Shown one piece after another: positions 8,625 to 18,820 of a DNA stretch of 64,000 nt. The translations under genes were made by a program, and so were the position numbers. The DNA comes from Allopusillimonas soli (GTDB taxonomy: Bacteria; Pseudomonadota; Gammaproteobacteria; Burkholderiales; Burkholderiaceae_B). Position 1 is the first letter of the stretch, and the number at the start of each line of letters is the position of its first letter. The DNA lies in the NCBI RefSeq assembly GCF_004153445.1, contig NZ_SDQC01000005.1, positions 1 through 64,000 on the forward strand, read 5' to 3'. The notes under the pieces were generated by a model. That model was not told the DNA's origin and did not search any database. It saw only the letters and a program-made list of their open reading frames with translations.

Positions 8625-11600
8625 CAGTAATTGATCTCCACGCCGTCGGGCTGCGCCCAGTCTTCGAGCTGCTCAAGCATATTGTCTGCCATTCGCACGC
8701 GCCACTCTTCGCTCAGACGCACGACACAATCATAGTCGTCGCGCCGCAATCGTATTTCAACCGGCACGCCAGGTATGCCGTTCTCGGGTTCGGCGCGAAA
8801 CGGATTGAGCAGTTGTCGAAGGCGCGTCGCATCGGCATTGCCATTCAGCGTAATGCGCAGGCTGCGAGCACGCGCCTCGCGCGCAAGCTGCAAATCGTAG
8901 ATCGTCTCGGCTGAAACGCGCAGTCCGCCGGAATAGTCATCGTGGCTCACTTTGCCCTGGATGATGACCAGTTGATCTTCCTTCAACCGATTGCGGTGCT
9001 GTTCATACAGTTCGTTGAAAATAGCCACCTCGATCTGGGCGGAGCCGTCGTCCAGTCCCGCATAAAGCATCTTGCCTCGACGCGTCATCTTGGGGCGCAC
9101 GGACGCAAGCACGCCGGCAAACCATTGCAACCCCCGGGATGGCTCCAGCCTCGCCAGGGGCTTGGGAGCAAAACGACGTACCTCGTCACGCCATGCGTCA
9201 AACAGATGGCCACTGAAATAAAATCCAAGCGCCGTCTTTTCTTCGCGCAGCCGCGTCTGCAGATCCCAGGGCGTCACCTTCGCCAGTTCGCCTTCGACAA
9301 TATCGTTCGCGTCATCGGCAAACAGGGACACTTGATTGGCACTGCGTTCTGCCTGCTCGGCAGCCTCAAGCGCATTGCCGATGGTGGCCAGCAGGGCGGC
9401 GCGGTTTTCCTCGATGCTGTCGAACGCGCCTGCGCGTATCAGTGCCTCGATGGTGCGCCGATTAACCGTATGACGGTCGACCCGGCGGCAAAAATCGAAC
9501 AGGCTTGTGAAAGGCCCGTCTTCCTCGCGCGCCCGGATTATCTCCTCGACCGCGCCTTGGCCCGTGCCCTTGACCGCTCCCATGCCGTAACGCATAGTGC
9601 GCGGCGGCTCGCCCAGCGCCGTGTGCTCATCGGCCACAGGCTCGAAGCGATACGCCGACGCATTGACATCGGGCGGCAACACCTGCACCCCGTTGGCCAG
9701 CGCATCCTTCCAGAAGACCTGAACCTTGTCGGTGTCATCCATGTCGGAAGACAGCGTCGCCGCCAGGAACTCGGCAGGATGGAATACCTTGAGCCAAGCG
9801 GTCTGGTAGGCAATGAGCGCGTAGGCCGCCGAATGGCTCTTGTTGAAACCGTAGCCCGCGAACTTTTCCATGAGATCGAAGAGCTTGACGGCCAAGTCCG
9901 GATCGTAACCCTTCTCGACGGCACCTTTCTCGAAAATGACGCGATGCTTGGCCATTTCCTCGGGCTTCTTCTTACCCATGGCCCGCCGCAGCAGATCGGC
10001 GCCGCCCAGCGTGTACCCACCGATGATCTGCGAGATCAGCATCACCTGTTCCTGATAGACGATGACGCCGTAAGTGCTTTTCAAGACGGGTTCGAGGTCG
10101 GGATGGAAGTAATCGACTTCGGCGCGGCCATGTTTGCGATTGACGAAGTCGACCACCATGCCCGACTCCAGCGGGCCTGGCCTGTACAGCGCCAGCATGG
10201 CGATGACGTCTTCGAAGGTGTTGGGCCGAAGATTTTTCAGCAGCTCCTTCATGCCGCGCGACTCTAGCTGGAACACCGCGGTGGTATTCCCTTCGCTGAG
10301 CAGGCGATAGGCCTGCGGGTTGTCCAGCGGCACGGCCATGATGTCGAAGTCGCGCTTGCTTTCATTATGCTGGCGCACGTAGCGTACAGCCCAGTCGAGA
10401 ATGGTGAGGTTGCGCAATCCAAGAAAGTCGAACTTGACCAGCCCCGCCGCTTCGACGTCATCCTTGTCAAACTGCGAAACCGCGTTGCTGTCGGTGCCGG
10501 GCTGACAATAAAGCGGACAGAAATCGGTGAGCTTTCCCGGTGCGATGAGCACCCCCCCCGCATGCATGCCAATGTTGCGGGTCAGCCCCTCGAGCGGCCG
10601 GGCCAGGTCTATGAGCGCGCGCACTTCCTCGTCCTGCTCGTAACGCTCCTTGAAGGCGGGTTCGTCCGCAAGCGCACGCTCCAGCGTCCATGGATCGGCG
10701 GGATTGAAAGGAATGAGCTTGGACAGGCCGTCGCACATGCTGTAAGGCAGTTCGAGCACGCGTCCGACATCGCGCACGACGGCCTTGGCGCCCAGGGTAC
10801 CGAAGGTGGCAATCTGACTGACCGCATCCTTGCCGTATTTATGCTTGACGTAGTCGATGACCCGTTCGCGGTTGTCCTGGCAAAAATCGATGTCGAAGTC
10901 GGGCATGGAGACCCGCTCGGGATTCAGGAAGCGTTCGAACAGCAGGTCGTAGCGTATGGGATCCAGATCGGTAATGCCCAGCGAGAATGCCACCAGCGAC
11001 CCCGCCCCCGAGCCGCGCCCCGGGCCGACGGGCACGCCGTTCTGCTTGCCCCAGTTGATAAAGTCCTGGACGATCAGGAAGTATCCCGGAAAACCCATGC
11101 CGATGATGACTTTGCACTCAGTCTCAAGGCGCTCGGTGTATTGCGGGTAGGCAGCATTGCGTTCGGCTTCGTCTGGAAACAGCTGCTGCATGCGCCGTGA
11201 CAGTCCGGTTTCAGCCAGGTGTATCAGGTGATCGTCCAGCGTCACCCCTTCCGGCGTCGGAAATTGCGGCAGTTGGGGTTGCCCCAGCACAAGCGTGAGA
11301 TTACAGCGTTTGGCGATTTCGACAGTATTGGCGAGCGCTGAAGGCACGTCGGCGAAGCGGTTGGCCATTTCCTGCGAACTGAGCATGTATTGCTCGCGCG
11401 TAAAGCGGCGAGGCCGCCGGGCATTGCCCAACTGCTCCCCCTCGGCAATGCAGGTGCGCGCCTCATGGGCGCGGAAGTCGCTCTGTTCCAGGAACTGAAC
11501 CGGATGCGTGGCTACCACGGGCAAGCCCTGCGCAGCCGCCAGGCGCAGAGCCGCCTGGACATAGGTTTCATCACCGTCATGGCCGCTGCGCTGGAGCTCG

Positions 11601-12115
11601 ATGTAATAGGCGTCCGGGAAGTCCCGCGCCCAGGCCGCCGCCAGCGTGGCGGCTTCGTCGGGCTTGCCGGCCTCCAGCATCTGGCCCACATCGCCGTGCC
11701 GCCCACCCGACAGCACAATCAGCCCCGGCCTGTCGCGCAGCCATTCGCGCCGCACTTCGGCCCGCCCCCTGTATTGATTCTCCAGCCAGGCACGCGTCAG
11801 GATCTCGCACAGCGCCAAGTAGCCCGCATGATTGCGAACCAGCAGCAGCACGCGGCCAGGCTTGTCGCGGTCGGCTTCGTTTTCGAGCCAGACATCGCAT
11901 CCACAAATGGGTTTTAGCCCTGCGCCACGTGCTTTTTTATAAAATTTGATGAAACCAAACAGATTGCATAGATCTGTAACTGCCAACGCCGGCTGGCCGA
12001 ACTGAGCGGCACGCGCGACCAGGTCGGGGATGCGCGCAATGCCGTCAACCACCGAAAATTCGGAATGGACACGCAAATGAACAAACGGGGAGGCGGAAAT
12101 GGCTGCATCGGTCAT
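8624..12115 (-). CDS. dnaE: DNA polymerase III alpha subunit
   Basis: Replicative polymerase catalytic subunit, 1163 residues, the usual length for proteobacterial DnaE. An N-terminal PHP domain (HLRVHSEFSVVDG, about residues 13-25) precedes the C-family palm and fingers. The metal-binding aspartates are in MPDFDIDFCQDNRERV (D408 and D410, like E. coli D401/D403). VPVGPGRGSGAGSLVAF (361-377) is the conserved phosphate-binding loop. A helix-hairpin-helix and an OB-fold follow (about 1000-1070). It lies 48 bases after hrpA on the same strand and overlaps the next GT4 gene by one base. A run of eight G on the coding strand (10552-10559) encodes part of HAGGVLIAPG. Confidence 0.98.
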   Translation of the reverse strand: MTDAAISASPFVHLRVHSEFSVVDGIARIPDLVARAAQFGQPALAVTDLCNLFGFIKFYKKARGAGLKPICGCDVWLENEADRDKPGRVLLLVRNHAGYLALCEILTRAWLENQYRGRAEVRREWLRDRPGLIVLSGGRHGDVGQMLEAGKPDEAATLAAAWARDFPDAYYIELQRSGHDGDETYVQAALRLAAAQGLPVVATHPVQFLEQSDFRAHEARTCIAEGEQLGNARRPRRFTREQYMLSSQEMANRFADVPSALANTVEIAKRCNLTLVLGQPQLPQFPTPEGVTLDDHLIHLAETGLSRRMQQLFPDEAERNAAYPQYTERLETECKVIIGMGFPGYFLIVQDFINWGKQNGVPVGPGRGSGAGSLVAFSLGITDLDPIRYDLLFERFLNPERVSMPDFDIDFCQDNRERVIDYVKHKYGKDAVSQIATFGTLGAKAVVRDVGRVLELPYSMCDGLSKLIPFNPADPWTLERALADEPAFKERYEQDEEVRALIDLARPLEGLTRNIGMHAGGVLIAPGKLTDFCPLYCQPGTDSNAVSQFDKDDVEAAGLVKFDFLGLRNLTILDWAVRYVRQHNESKRDFDIMAVPLDNPQAYRLLSEGNTTAVFQLESRGMKELLKNLRPNTFEDVIAMLALYRPGPLESGMVVDFVNRKHGRAEVDYFHPDLEPVLKSTYGVIVYQEQVMLISQIIGGYTLGGADLLRRAMGKKKPEEMAKHRVIFEKGAVEKGYDPDLAVKLFDLMEKFAGYGFNKSHSAAYALIAYQTAWLKVFHPAEFLAATLSSDMDDTDKVQVFWKDALANGVQVLPPDVNASAYRFEPVADEHTALGEPPRTMRYGMGAVKGTGQGAVEEIIRAREEDGPFTSLFDFCRRVDRHTVNRRTIEALIRAGAFDSIEENRAALLATIGNALEAAEQAERSANQVSLFADDANDIVEGELAKVTPWDLQTRLREEKTALGFYFSGHLFDAWRDEVRRFAPKPLARLEPSRGLQWFAGVLASVRPKMTRRGKMLYAGLDDGSAQIEVAIFNELYEQHRNRLKEDQLVIIQGKVSHDDYSGGLRVSAETIYDLQLAREARARSLRITLNGNADATRLRQLLNPFRAEPENGIPGVPVEIRLRRDDYDCVVRLSEEWRVRMADNMLEQLEDWAQPDGVEINY

Positions 12116-12163
12116 GACGGAATTGTACCCACCCCCGGGAAAAAATGACGCGCAGCCTTCCCG

Positions 12164-15100
12164 CTAGCGCTGCATGGCGCTCCACGCCTTCTGCAGGCGT
12201 TTGGCAGACACGGGCATGGGTGTTCGAAGCGCCTGCGCAAAGAGCGCCACCCTGAGTTCCTCCAGAAGCCAACGGAAGTTATCGAGCTGCGCATCGCGCG
12301 CACCCTTCAACCCGCCCGCAGCCCGATCGTACTGCGCCAGCAACGGCGCCATTTCGGCCATCAGGCGTGCGTCGCGCTCCGGGTCTGCCCGCAGCTTGTC
12401 GATGCGGGCTTGCGCAGCCTTGAAATAGCGCGGGAAATGCTTGAGCTGTCCATAAGGCGTGGCACGCAGAAACCATTTGCCCATCAGTTCGCCCTGCTGG
12501 CGCTGCAAATCCTTGTAGGCGGCCGCGTGCGGCCTGGCCTGAGGGAGTTTTTTCTGCAAAGCCGACCATTCCAACAGGATCTGGCCCGCAAGCCGGGCAA
12601 CCTCCTGCGCCAGCAGGCCCAGGCGCTCCTTGCCCTCGGCGCGCCGCGCCTGGAACTGGGCCTCGTCCACGGGCCAAGGCTCGGCCAGACAAGCCTGCTC
12701 CAGCGCGCAATCGATAATCTGGTCGCGCAACGCTTCTTGCGTGCCCAGGCTCATATACAGCATGCTCATGCGCGTGAGATCGGGCAGGTTCTTTTCCTGA
12801 AACCTCACCTGCTCGCGCAGGGCCAGGCGGAACAGACGGCGCAGCCCGGCCGCGTGATACGTGCGGGCCTGCGCGGGGTCGTCAAAAACATCAAGATCGC
12901 AGTGCGTGCCGCGATCCACCAAGGCGGGGTAGCCTATGAACGACTGCCCTTTGCGGCGGATCTCCATAATGTCGGGCAGCGGACCGAAAGACCAGTCGGT
13001 AAGTTGCTCGTGGGCCAGTGCATGGGCGACGTGCTCATCCTTCGCTGCCACTTTCTGAAAAGATGCCTGCGCCTCCCGGCCGTGCTCGGCCTTCAGTTGG
13101 TCCAAATTGCGCCCGCCGGATAGCATGCGGCCATGCTCGTCGACTACCTTGAAGTTCATGAAGAGATGCGGCGGCAGCGTTTCCAGTTTGAAGTCGGCAT
13201 TCTGTGGCCGGACCTTGACGTGCGACCACATGTCTTCGCCGATGGCCTCCAGTAATCCTATGCCTGGATCGCTTGCGCGATCAAACCAGCGCTCGAAGAA
13301 GGCCGCCGCATACTCCGGCAGCGGCACGCAATGGCGCCTGAGCTTCTGCGGGAGAGACCTGAGCAGCAGATGCGTTTTTTCCTTCAGCATACCCAGCACC
13401 AGCCATTCACAGCGTTGCGCGTCAATCTGGTTCAAGGCGAACAACGGCACGGTAAGCGTGACGCCGTCTCGCACCGATCCCGGTTCGAAGTGATAGTCCA
13501 GGGCCATGGTCACACCATTCCACTCGACCTGCCGGGGGAACACGTCTGTGGTGACCCCGGCGGCATCGTGCCGCATCAGATCGTCGCGGCTCAGCAAGAG
13601 CGCCCGTTGCCGCGCCTCGTCCAGGCTCCGATGCCATTTTTCCAAGGTGGCGGTCTGAAAGACATCAGCGGGAATATGCCTGTCGTAGAACGCGTATATC
13701 AGACTGTCGTCGACCAGAATGTCGGGACGGCGCGACTGGTGCTCCAGCTTCTCGATGGCGGCCGCAAGCTTGCGATTGTGCTGCACGAATGGAAGATGCG
13801 TTTCGATATCGCCCGGCACCAGCGCCTGGCGGATGAAAATCTCGCGCGCCTGGGCCGGATCGATGCGGCCGTAATGCACCCGCCGGCCATGATATACCTG
13901 CAGCCCGTACAGCGTGCCCCGCTCGTTGGCCACCACCTGGCCGGTTTTTTTCTCCCAGCGGGGGTCCGACCAATTGCGCTGGATAAGATGGGCGCCAACG
14001 CGTTCCAGCCAGACGGGATCGACGCGTGCAACGCAGCGGGCAAACAGGCGCGAAGTTTCGACCAGCTCCGCCGCCACGATCCAGCGGCCCGCCTTCCTGA
14101 CCAGTCGTGATCCGGGATGGATCTGGAATCGGATGCCGCGCGCGCCCTGATAGCCCGGCCCTTCCTCGCTCTTCAGGCCGATGTTGCCCAGCAGCCCGGC
14201 CAGCAGCGCCCTGTGCACCTGCTCATGCGTCGCATCCACTGTATTCTGCCGCCAGCCCTGCTCTCCGGCCAGGGATGCCAGCTGGGTATGCACATCATGC
14301 CACTCCCGCAACCGCAAGGGTGAAAGATAGTTCTGGCGCAGCAGCGCGGCCAGCTTGCGCTGGGACGCCTTGTGTTCGACCTGCTCCGCATACCACCGCC
14401 ACATCTTCACGTACGACATGAACTCCGACTTGTCGTCGGCAAAGCGGGCATGAGCCGATTCAGCGGCCTCGCGTTCCTGCATGGGACGATCGCGGGGATC
14501 CTGGACCGACAGGGCCGATGCGATGATGAGTATCTCGGTCATGCACTGCTGATCGCGGGCTGCAAGAACCATGCGCGCCACGCGCGGGTCTACCGGCAGG
14601 CGCGCCAGTGTCCGGCCTGTGTCTGTCAAGGCGTTGCCATCATCGATCGCACCCAGTTCCTGCAGCAAATGGTAGCCGTCGGCGATTGCCCTGCCGCTGG
14701 GCGGATCGACAAAAGGGAATGCTTCGATGCTGTCCAACTTGAGCGCCTTCATGCGCAGAATGACCGACGCCAGCGAAGAGCGGAGAATTTCAGGGTCGGT
14801 GAACGGCGCGCGAGCCTTGAAATCGTCTTCGCTGTACAGACGCAGGCACAGCCCCGGCCCGATGCGCCCGCAGCGGCCAGCGCGCTGATTGGCGGATGCC
14901 TGGCTGACGGGCTCGATGCGCAATTGCTCGACCTTGTTTCGCCAGGAATAGCGCTTGATGCGCGCCAGGCCGCTGTCGACCACAAAGCGTATGCCAGGCA
15001 CGGTCAGCGAGGTTTCCGCCACATTGGTGGCCAACACAATGCGCCGCATATTGCCCCGAGGGTGGAAAATGCGCTCCTGCTCAACTTGCGACAGGCGCGC

Positions 15101-16090
15101 GTACAGCGGCAATATCTCGCATGCGGCCAACGGGCTTTTACGCAGTCCTTCAACAGTTTCACGGATTTCGCGCTCGCCGGGCAGGAAAACCAGCACATCG
15201 CCGGCGCCGTGGCGGCAGCATTCGGCAACGCCGTCCACAACCGCGTCGATGAGGTCGCGCTCTTCGTCCAAACTGGGGCGCCGGCCGGGACCCTGGGCAG
15301 CCGCCTTTCCGTCTGGACGCATCCGTGCAGGCCGCGCGGTGCTTTCTCCGCTTTCCAGACCTTCGTCTTCCTGCGCGGAGCCCGCGCCATCCCGCAGGAC
15401 AGGCCGGTAGCGGATTTCGACCGGAAAAAGTCGCCCCGATACTTCGATGACAGGCGCCGGACGGCCCCCTCGACCGAAATGATCGGCGAACCGCGTCGCA
15501 TCGATTGTGGCCGATGTGATGACCAGCTTCAGATCGCGCCGCCGGGCAAGCAGCTGCTTGAGAAACCCCAGCAGGAAATCGATGTTCAGGCTGCGTTCGT
15601 GGGCTTCGTCGATAATGATGGTGTCGTAGCGGCGCAACAAGGGATCGCGCTGCGATTCAGCCAGCAATATCCCGTCCGTCATGAGCTTGATGGCCGTGCC
15701 CGGGCCGCTGCGGTCGTTGAAGCGTATCTGATACCCCACCCAGTCGCCCAGCTCCGTGCCCAGCTCCTGCGCAATGCGTCGCGCCACCGACGTGGCCGCA
15801 AGCCGGCGCGGCTGTGTGTGGCCTATCATGCGATCCCGTCCGCGTCCGAGCTCCAGGCATATCTTGGGCAATTGCGTGGTTTTGCCCGACCCAGTTTCGC
15901 CTGACACGATCACAACCTGATGGTCGCGAATGGCCGCGGCAATATCAGCACGGCGCGCGCTGACAGGCAGATCCTCGGGATAGGACAGCGCCGGCAGCGG
16001 ACGGCCTCCAGCTTTGGCCGATGCCATCCGCCCGCGCCTTTCCGGCGCGCGTTTGTGTTTGTTTACCGACAGTTGATCAGGCTCTTGCAT
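12164..16090 (-). CDS. hrpA: ATP-dependent RNA helicase HrpA
   Basis: A 1308-residue DEAH-box RNA helicase; the length matches full-size HrpA. In E. coli HrpA takes part in mRNA processing and in rescue of stalled or collided ribosomes. Motif I is GETGSGKTTQLPKI, motif II IIIDEAHERSLN, motif III SATID, and motif VI QRAGRCGR. HA2/OB-fold regions and the long HrpA-specific C-terminal half (DUF3418-type) follow. A variable Gly/Ala/Arg insertion lies at about residues 235-275. ATG 16090 is preferred over the TTG just before it. It is divergent from argA and is followed by dnaE. Confidence 0.96.
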   Translation of the reverse strand: MQEPDQLSVNKHKRAPERRGRMASAKAGGRPLPALSYPEDLPVSARRADIAAAIRDHQVVIVSGETGSGKTTQLPKICLELGRGRDRMIGHTQPRRLAATSVARRIAQELGTELGDWVGYQIRFNDRSGPGTAIKLMTDGILLAESQRDPLLRRYDTIIIDEAHERSLNIDFLLGFLKQLLARRRDLKLVITSATIDATRFADHFGRGGRPAPVIEVSGRLFPVEIRYRPVLRDGAGSAQEDEGLESGESTARPARMRPDGKAAAQGPGRRPSLDEERDLIDAVVDGVAECCRHGAGDVLVFLPGEREIRETVEGLRKSPLAACEILPLYARLSQVEQERIFHPRGNMRRIVLATNVAETSLTVPGIRFVVDSGLARIKRYSWRNKVEQLRIEPVSQASANQRAGRCGRIGPGLCLRLYSEDDFKARAPFTDPEILRSSLASVILRMKALKLDSIEAFPFVDPPSGRAIADGYHLLQELGAIDDGNALTDTGRTLARLPVDPRVARMVLAARDQQCMTEILIIASALSVQDPRDRPMQEREAAESAHARFADDKSEFMSYVKMWRWYAEQVEHKASQRKLAALLRQNYLSPLRLREWHDVHTQLASLAGEQGWRQNTVDATHEQVHRALLAGLLGNIGLKSEEGPGYQGARGIRFQIHPGSRLVRKAGRWIVAAELVETSRLFARCVARVDPVWLERVGAHLIQRNWSDPRWEKKTGQVVANERGTLYGLQVYHGRRVHYGRIDPAQAREIFIRQALVPGDIETHLPFVQHNRKLAAAIEKLEHQSRRPDILVDDSLIYAFYDRHIPADVFQTATLEKWHRSLDEARQRALLLSRDDLMRHDAAGVTTDVFPRQVEWNGVTMALDYHFEPGSVRDGVTLTVPLFALNQIDAQRCEWLVLGMLKEKTHLLLRSLPQKLRRHCVPLPEYAAAFFERWFDRASDPGIGLLEAIGEDMWSHVKVRPQNADFKLETLPPHLFMNFKVVDEHGRMLSGGRNLDQLKAEHGREAQASFQKVAAKDEHVAHALAHEQLTDWSFGPLPDIMEIRRKGQSFIGYPALVDRGTHCDLDVFDDPAQARTYHAAGLRRLFRLALREQVRFQEKNLPDLTRMSMLYMSLGTQEALRDQIIDCALEQACLAEPWPVDEAQFQARRAEGKERLGLLAQEVARLAGQILLEWSALQKKLPQARPHAAAYKDLQRQQGELMGKWFLRATPYGQLKHFPRYFKAAQARIDKLRADPERDARLMAEMAPLLAQYDRAAGGLKGARDAQLDNFRWLLEELRVALFAQALRTPMPVSAKRLQKAWSAMQR

Positions 16091-16096
16091 CAAACT

Positions 16097-16126
16097 TCTT
16101 CATCTTGATTAACTGGTCATTATAAT
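16097..16126 (+). promoter_or_regulatory. candidate argA promoter
   Basis: A perfect -10 TATAAT (16121-16126) with a fair -35 TCTTCA (16097-16102) and an 18-base spacer, about 30 bases before the argA ATG. The core ATTATAAT is palindromic, so it could also serve hrpA on the other strand. I saw no clear ArgR box. Confidence 0.45.
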
Positions 16127-16158
16127 TTTGCTTGAAACAACCCCTCCCGGACGCAGCA

Positions 16159-17517
16159 ATGACCGCCCCTGAAGCCGATATCACGCTTTCCGCCCACGAC
16201 GCACCCGAATTCGCGCCCGCCCAGTTCGTGCGCTGGTTTCGCGAGGTCGCTCCCTATGTTCATGCATTCAGGGGCAAGACCTTCGTCGTGGCTTTTGGCG
16301 GCGAGCTCGTGCGGGACGGCGCCCTCAATGCTCTGATCCAGGATCTCTCCCTGCTGTCGTCTCTGGGCGTCAAGCTGGTGCTGGTGCATGGCTCGCGCCC
16401 CCAGGTCAACGAACAGCTCAAGCTGAAAGGCTACGATCAGCAGTTCGGTAGCGGCACCGAGCCAACAAGCGCTGAAGCGCTCGAATGCGCCAAGGAGGCG
16501 GCCGGCGAGATCCGCCTCGACATAGAAGCCTCATTCAGCCAAGGCCTGCCCAATACACCCATGTCGCATGCGCATATCCGCGTGATCTCGGGCAACTTCG
16601 TCACGGCGCGCCCTGTGGGCGTCATTGACGGCGTCGATTATCTACACACCGGCGCCGTACGCAAAATGGACATCGACGCCATCAAAAGCGTCATCAACCA
16701 GAGCGCCATCGTGCTTCTGTCGCCGCTGGGTTTTTCTCCCACCGGCGATGCCTTCAATCTGGCCATGGAAGACCTCGCCACTAGTGCGGCCGTTGCCCTG
16801 CGCGCCGAAAAACTCATTTTCCTCACGCCCGACAATACCGTGCACAATGCCGATGGGTCGGTGGACACCGAACTTGCGCGCGAGGACGCCGACCGCCTGC
16901 TGTCCGATGGATCGCTCGATGAGGAAACCTCCCGCTTTCTCAGCTATGCCTCGCTGGCGGTGAAGCGCGGCGTAGCGCGCGCCCATCTCGTCCCTTATCC
17001 GCTGGACGGCAGCGTCCTGCTGGAAATCTTCACGCACGACGGTGTCGGCACCATGGTGGTGGAGGATACGCTGGACGACCTGCGACCGGCCACCATGGAT
17101 GACGTGGGCGCCATCGTTCAGCTCATCGAACCCCTGGAGGCAGATGGAACGTTGGTGCCCCGCGGGCGCGGCGTGATTGAGCGCGATGTGGAAAAATTTA
17201 CCGTGCTGGAGCACGATGGCGTTATCTATGGATGCGTGGCGCTCATTCCCTACCTGGACGAAGGCATGGCGGAAATGGCCTGCCTGATCGTACATCCAGA
17301 ATGGCAGAGCACCGGCGAAGGCGAAATATTGCTGCGCCATACCGAAGCGCGCGCGCGCGCCGCCGGCGCTCGACGCTTGTTTGTGTTGACCACGCGCACA
17401 TCGCACTGGTTCATGAAGCGCGGCTTTGTGCGCGGCGGCATTGCCGACCTCCCTAGGGAGCGCCAGGCACACTACAACCACTCCCGCAATAGCCTCATCT
17501 TCATCAAGAAGCTCTGA
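16159..17517 (+). CDS. argA: amino-acid N-acetyltransferase (N-acetylglutamate synthase)
   Basis: First step of arginine synthesis: acetyl-CoA plus L-glutamate gives N-acetylglutamate. The 452-residue protein has an amino-acid-kinase-like domain (about residues 25-290; FVVAFGGELV, LVLVHGSRPQV, RVISGNFVTARP) that normally binds the inhibitor arginine. A GNAT domain follows (about 305-450; CLIVHPEWQSTGEGEILLRHTEARAR, then TRTSHWFMKRGF). This is the classical ArgA layout. ATG 16159 is chosen over an upstream TTG at 16132. It stands alone between divergent hrpA and yggX, 150 bases from the latter. Confidence 0.96.
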   Translation: MTAPEADITLSAHDAPEFAPAQFVRWFREVAPYVHAFRGKTFVVAFGGELVRDGALNALIQDLSLLSSLGVKLVLVHGSRPQVNEQLKLKGYDQQFGSGTEPTSAEALECAKEAAGEIRLDIEASFSQGLPNTPMSHAHIRVISGNFVTARPVGVIDGVDYLHTGAVRKMDIDAIKSVINQSAIVLLSPLGFSPTGDAFNLAMEDLATSAAVALRAEKLIFLTPDNTVHNADGSVDTELAREDADRLLSDGSLDEETSRFLSYASLAVKRGVARAHLVPYPLDGSVLLEIFTHDGVGTMVVEDTLDDLRPATMDDVGAIVQLIEPLEADGTLVPRGRGVIERDVEKFTVLEHDGVIYGCVALIPYLDEGMAEMACLIVHPEWQSTGEGEILLRHTEARARAAGARRLFVLTTRTSHWFMKRGFVRGGIADLPRERQAHYNHSRNSLIFIKKL

Positions 17518-17667
17518 GACCGGTTTTCGGGCCGCACGTCCTCTCGCATCTCGTCCATCCTGGCATGTGCCGCTTAGCAGGCGGTGGATGCTTGCATGCG
17601 CGGCTACAATAGGGGCATCTGCGGCATTGTGCCTATCCGATCCATTTTCCTTAAAGGCCTTACCATC

Positions 17668-17946
17668 ATGGCACGCATGGTCAACTGTGTAAAACTCAAA
17701 CGTGAAGCCGAAGGGCTGGATTTCCCGCCCTATCCGGGCGATCTTGGCGTACGGATCTGGCGGGACATATCAAAAGAGGCCTGGGCGCAATGGGTGCAGA
17801 CCCAGACCAGGCTCGTGAATGAAAACCGCCTGAATCTTGCAGACGCGCGCGCGCGCAAGTATCTGGCCGAGCAAATGGAAAGCTTTCTGTTCGACGATGC
17901 CGACGTCGAAGCACAAGGCTACGTGCCCCCTTCCCAGGACGCTTGA
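17668..17946 (+). CDS. yggX: Fe(2+)-trafficking protein YggX
   Basis: A 92-residue cytoplasmic protein of the YggX family, linked to iron trafficking and protection of Fe-S enzymes against oxidants. [27 protein letters not shown] is the family hallmark start, with the single conserved Cys at residue 7. [21 protein letters not shown] and [14 protein letters not shown] also match. ATG 17668 gives the standard length; the frame is open upstream without support. It faces phoU, with 102 bases between the two stops holding nothing I recognise. Confidence 0.95.
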   Translation: MARMVNCVKLKREAEGLDFPPYPGDLGVRIWRDISKEAWAQWVQTQTRLVNENRLNLADARARKYLAEQMESFLFDDADVEAQGYVPPSQDA

Positions 17947-18048
17947 TTTCTCCCAAACGGCGCGACATTAAGGCACAAACCGTCACCCTTGCGTCCCCCT
18001 GGCTGTGAGGGTGCCTCGCGTGCAGCGCAAGCGTCGGGCCCGCGCCGC

Positions 18049-18774
18049 TCAAATGTTGTTTTCTTCTTCCGGCAACTCGCCCCGGGCGGTGCGTTCGGTG
18101 TTCTTGACACCCGTATGGCGCACGTCGTCGCCGCGCACCATGTAAATGACACGTTCGGACATGTTCTTGGCATGATCACCAATGCGCTCCAGCGCGCGCG
18201 CAATGAAGATGAGATCGATGGAATGGGAGATGGTGCGAGGATCCTCGATCATGTAGGTGATGAGGTGCCGCAGGGAACCCTTCCACTCTTTGTCCACCTC
18301 TTTGTCATTGCGCACCACGCGCGCGGCATGCACCGGATCCAGCCGAGCGAAGGCATCCAGCGAATCGCGTATCATCGCGGCCACGGCATTGGCCATGTGC
18401 CGTAATTCGATAACAGGCTCGTAGCCACCGCCGGATTCATGCAGACGGCGGGCCATCTTCGCAATTTTCTCGGCCTCGTCGCCGCAGCGCTCCATATCCG
18501 TCAGCATCTTGGACACCGAAAGCAGCAAGCGCAAGTCCACCGCAGTGGGTTGATTGCGGGCAATGAGCAGGCCGATGCGTTCGTCGATCTCCACTTCCAG
18601 CCGGTTGACGTCTTTTTCCCGCTCACGAACCTTGTCCACCAGGGCAAGATCGCCGGTGGCCAGGGCATCCATGCCTTCCTTGACCATGGACTCGACCAAG
18701 CCGCCCATCTGTAAGAACAGCGAACGGGTTGTTTCAAGGTCGGTATGAAATTGCTTGTTGGTGTGCTCGGTCAT
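18049..18774 (-). CDS. phoU: phosphate signalling protein PhoU
   Basis: A 241-residue all-alpha regulator with two PhoU repeats (metal-binding E/D-x3-D clusters, for example in ERCGDEAEKIAKM and ALERIGDHAKNM). PhoU links the PstSCAB transporter to PhoR and represses the Pho regulon when phosphate is plentiful. No pst or phoBR gene is adjacent here, so phoU stands alone, facing yggX and following rpiA at a distance of 81 bases. A candidate Pho box lies just upstream, suggesting its own phosphate-dependent promoter. Confidence 0.95.
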   Translation of the reverse strand: MTEHTNKQFHTDLETTRSLFLQMGGLVESMVKEGMDALATGDLALVDKVREREKDVNRLEVEIDERIGLLIARNQPTAVDLRLLLSVSKMLTDMERCGDEAEKIAKMARRLHESGGGYEPVIELRHMANAVAAMIRDSLDAFARLDPVHAARVVRNDKEVDKEWKGSLRHLITYMIEDPRTISHSIDLIFIARALERIGDHAKNMSERVIYMVRGDDVRHTGVKNTERTARGELPEEENNI

Positions 18775-18820
18775 GGGGGCCTCTGGAATGAACTGCTGTG
18801 CAACAGCTTACAGTGCCATT

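Noticed and set aside
8942-10267. 441-codon plus-strand frame opposite dnaE
   Set aside because: Antisense shadow; translation is His/Arg/Gln-rich and shows no motif, while dnaE motifs are intact.
14372-15904. 510-codon plus-strand frame opposite hrpA
   Set aside because: Shadow of the helicase gene; no recognisable domain or ribosome site.
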